From an uncultured Porphyromonadaceae bacterium (lineage in GTDB: Bacteria; Bacteroidota; Bacteroidia; Bacteroidales; Muribaculaceae): a DNA stretch of 64,000 bases. Below the pieces are notes generated by a model that had not been told where the DNA came from, ran no database searches, and saw nothing but the letters and a program-made list of their open reading frames with translations. A program made the position numbers and the translations under genes. The stretch is taken from assembly GCA_900545955.1 (NCBI GenBank), contig URAU01000013.1, positions 1 to 64,000 on the forward strand. The letters are read 5' to 3'. Shown in pieces: positions 63,411-64,000 of the stretch (positions are counted from its first letter, which is position 1; each line of letters begins with the position of its first letter).

Positions 63411-63737
63411 TCAGAGGGTTACGCGGCGCGTGGCGGTGCCGGCGCGGACGATGTAGATGCCTCGGGCGGAGAGTTTGATGCGGTGGAGGCCCGGTTTGAT
63501 GGTTTCCTGCGAGATGAGCTGGCCGAGGATGGAGAAGAGTTTTACGGTTACGGGCTTCTCAGTCCAAAGGTAAATGTATCCGTTGGCCACGGCTATCTGG
63601 GTGTCGGCATCCATGTCGATTGTCTGGGTGGTGGCAGGTGCCGGAGCTGCAACCTCCTCCCACACGGGCGTGTTGGCCCACCCTCGGCCTATGGCCAGAG
63701 CTGCAACAAACGCTATGACAATCAATAGTCTACGCAT
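63411..63737 (-). CDS. Small exported protein with sorting-like C-terminus
   Basis: This 108-residue protein has a signal peptide (MRRLLIVIAFVAALAIGRGWA), a short linker, and a domain (VKLFSILGQLISQETIKPG…GIYIVRAG) like the type IX/Por sorting tails of larger exported proteins. Here it stands almost alone, so it may be a cut-down passenger or an independent small domain. A TAATTTTG promoter element lies at 63805-63812 on the minus strand. Confidence 0.68.
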   Translation of the reverse strand: MRRLLIVIAFVAALAIGRGWANTPVWEEVAAPAPATTQTIDMDADTQIAVANGYIYLWTEKPVTVKLFSILGQLISQETIKPGLHRIKLSARGIYIVRAGTATRRVTL

Positions 63738-63804
63738 GGATTGACGATTTCAATCGGGAATATACAAATGTATATCGGGCTTTGGGTCGCCCGAATGCCT
63801 AACG

Positions 63805-63812
63805 CAAAATTA
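63805..63812 (-). promoter_or_regulatory. -7 promoter element of the small exported protein
   Basis: The minus strand reads TAATTTTG, matching TAnnTTTG, about 68 bp upstream of the ATG at 63737. Confidence 0.45.
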
Positions 63813-63901
63813 CGACTAATTTTTTGAATTATCAAATATGATTTACGGGCTTGCGTGTCAATGAAGACGGCATCGCCTCTCCGGCTCCTTCCGCAGGAGC
63901 G

Positions 63902-64000
63902 TCAGTAGGCGTACATGGCTTCTATCTGGGAGGCGTAGTGGCGGTTGATTACCGGGCGCCGGATTTTCAGGGTGTTGGTAAGCTCGCCTGACTCCATGGT
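63902..64000 (-). CDS. 3' end of a long-chain acyl-CoA ligase (partial)
   Basis: The last 32 codons are in the window and read ESGELTNTLKIRRPVINRHY, then the end IEAMYAY and TGA. This is the C-terminal tail of AMP-forming long-chain fatty acid-CoA ligases in Bacteroidales (recognised from memory of the family tail). The rest, with the ATP/AMP signature, lies beyond the right edge. Confidence 0.7.
   Translation of the reverse strand, partial: TMESGELTNTLKIRRPVINRHYASQIEAMYAY

Overview
The window is a stretch of a Bacteroidales chromosome, most likely from the Muribaculaceae or a close relative (inference, not proven). The evidence is a SusC/SusD/SusE/SusF outer-membrane cluster, many -7 promoter elements of the Bacteroidetes form TAnnTTTG, lipoproteins of the form MKK…C, a C10 peptidase, and C-terminal sorting-like tails. 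No rRNA, tRNA or CRISPR array was recognised. Most of the window is GC-rich housekeeping sequence. Two visibly AT-rich islands, at about 17.2-22.5 kb and 59.0-61.9 kb, interrupt it.

Layout. 0.1-6.3 kb (minus strand): DEAD-box helicase, a small envelope operon (lipoprotein, membrane protein, YiiX-like hydrolase), a DUF5715/M15-like protein overlapping a low-molecular-weight phosphatase, a sugar acetyltransferase and a NimA-like flavoprotein. 6.4-10 kb: YidE/AspT-type transporter, MsrB, CNNM/CBS membrane protein. 10.3-15.1 kb: a five-gene surface-polysaccharide operon (flippase, two left-handed beta-helix acyltransferases, epimerase, glycosyltransferase). 15.3-17.2 kb: an exported protein and a Crp/Fnr-type regulator. 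17.2-22.5 kb: AT-rich island with a structured RNA, two exported proteins (the first frameshifted in a T tract), a relaxase remnant and a Fic protein. It is bounded by a duplicated 3' end of a DUF2795 gene. 23-26.9 kb: cobalamin adenosyltransferase, LOG protein, U32 peptidase and glucose-6-phosphate isomerase. 27.3-35 kb: susCDEF-like operon. 35.5-38.2 kb: exported OB-fold protein and a REP-associated transposase with nearby palindromes. 38.2-42.7 kb: prfB, rluA-type synthase, topA. 43.3-45.7 kb: C10 peptidase. 45.8-51.3 kb: TrmH, hexuronate-type MFS transporter, RNase HI, an AlaDH-like protein, shikimate kinase, MscL and a small membrane protein. 51.9-54.6 kb: phoH-purC-ubiE. 54.8-59 kb: AddA-like helicase-nuclease and TadA. 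59-61.9 kb: second AT-rich island, with a related structured RNA, three exported proteins and a KilA-N fragment. 62-64 kb: an AAA_14/DUF4143 ATPase bracketed by two near-identical palindromes, REP-like repeats, a small exported protein and the end of an acyl-CoA ligase.

The strongest candidates for something undescribed are these. (1) Two RNAs of about 210 and 330 nt, each with its own promoter, crossing (pseudoknot-forming) helices and a T-rich terminator. They share a 5' core and a 3' end, and each stands directly in front of a cassette of small exported proteins in an AT-rich island. (2) The first cassette's lead gene has a T7 run in its signal peptide that puts it out of frame by one base, as a phase-variable switch would. 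(3) The ATPase unit sits between two copies of an almost perfect 37-39 bp palindrome. (4) The RAYT transposase carries an extra C-terminal domain, and several families of REP palindromes lie nearby. All calls come from reading the sequence; no database or folding program was run.
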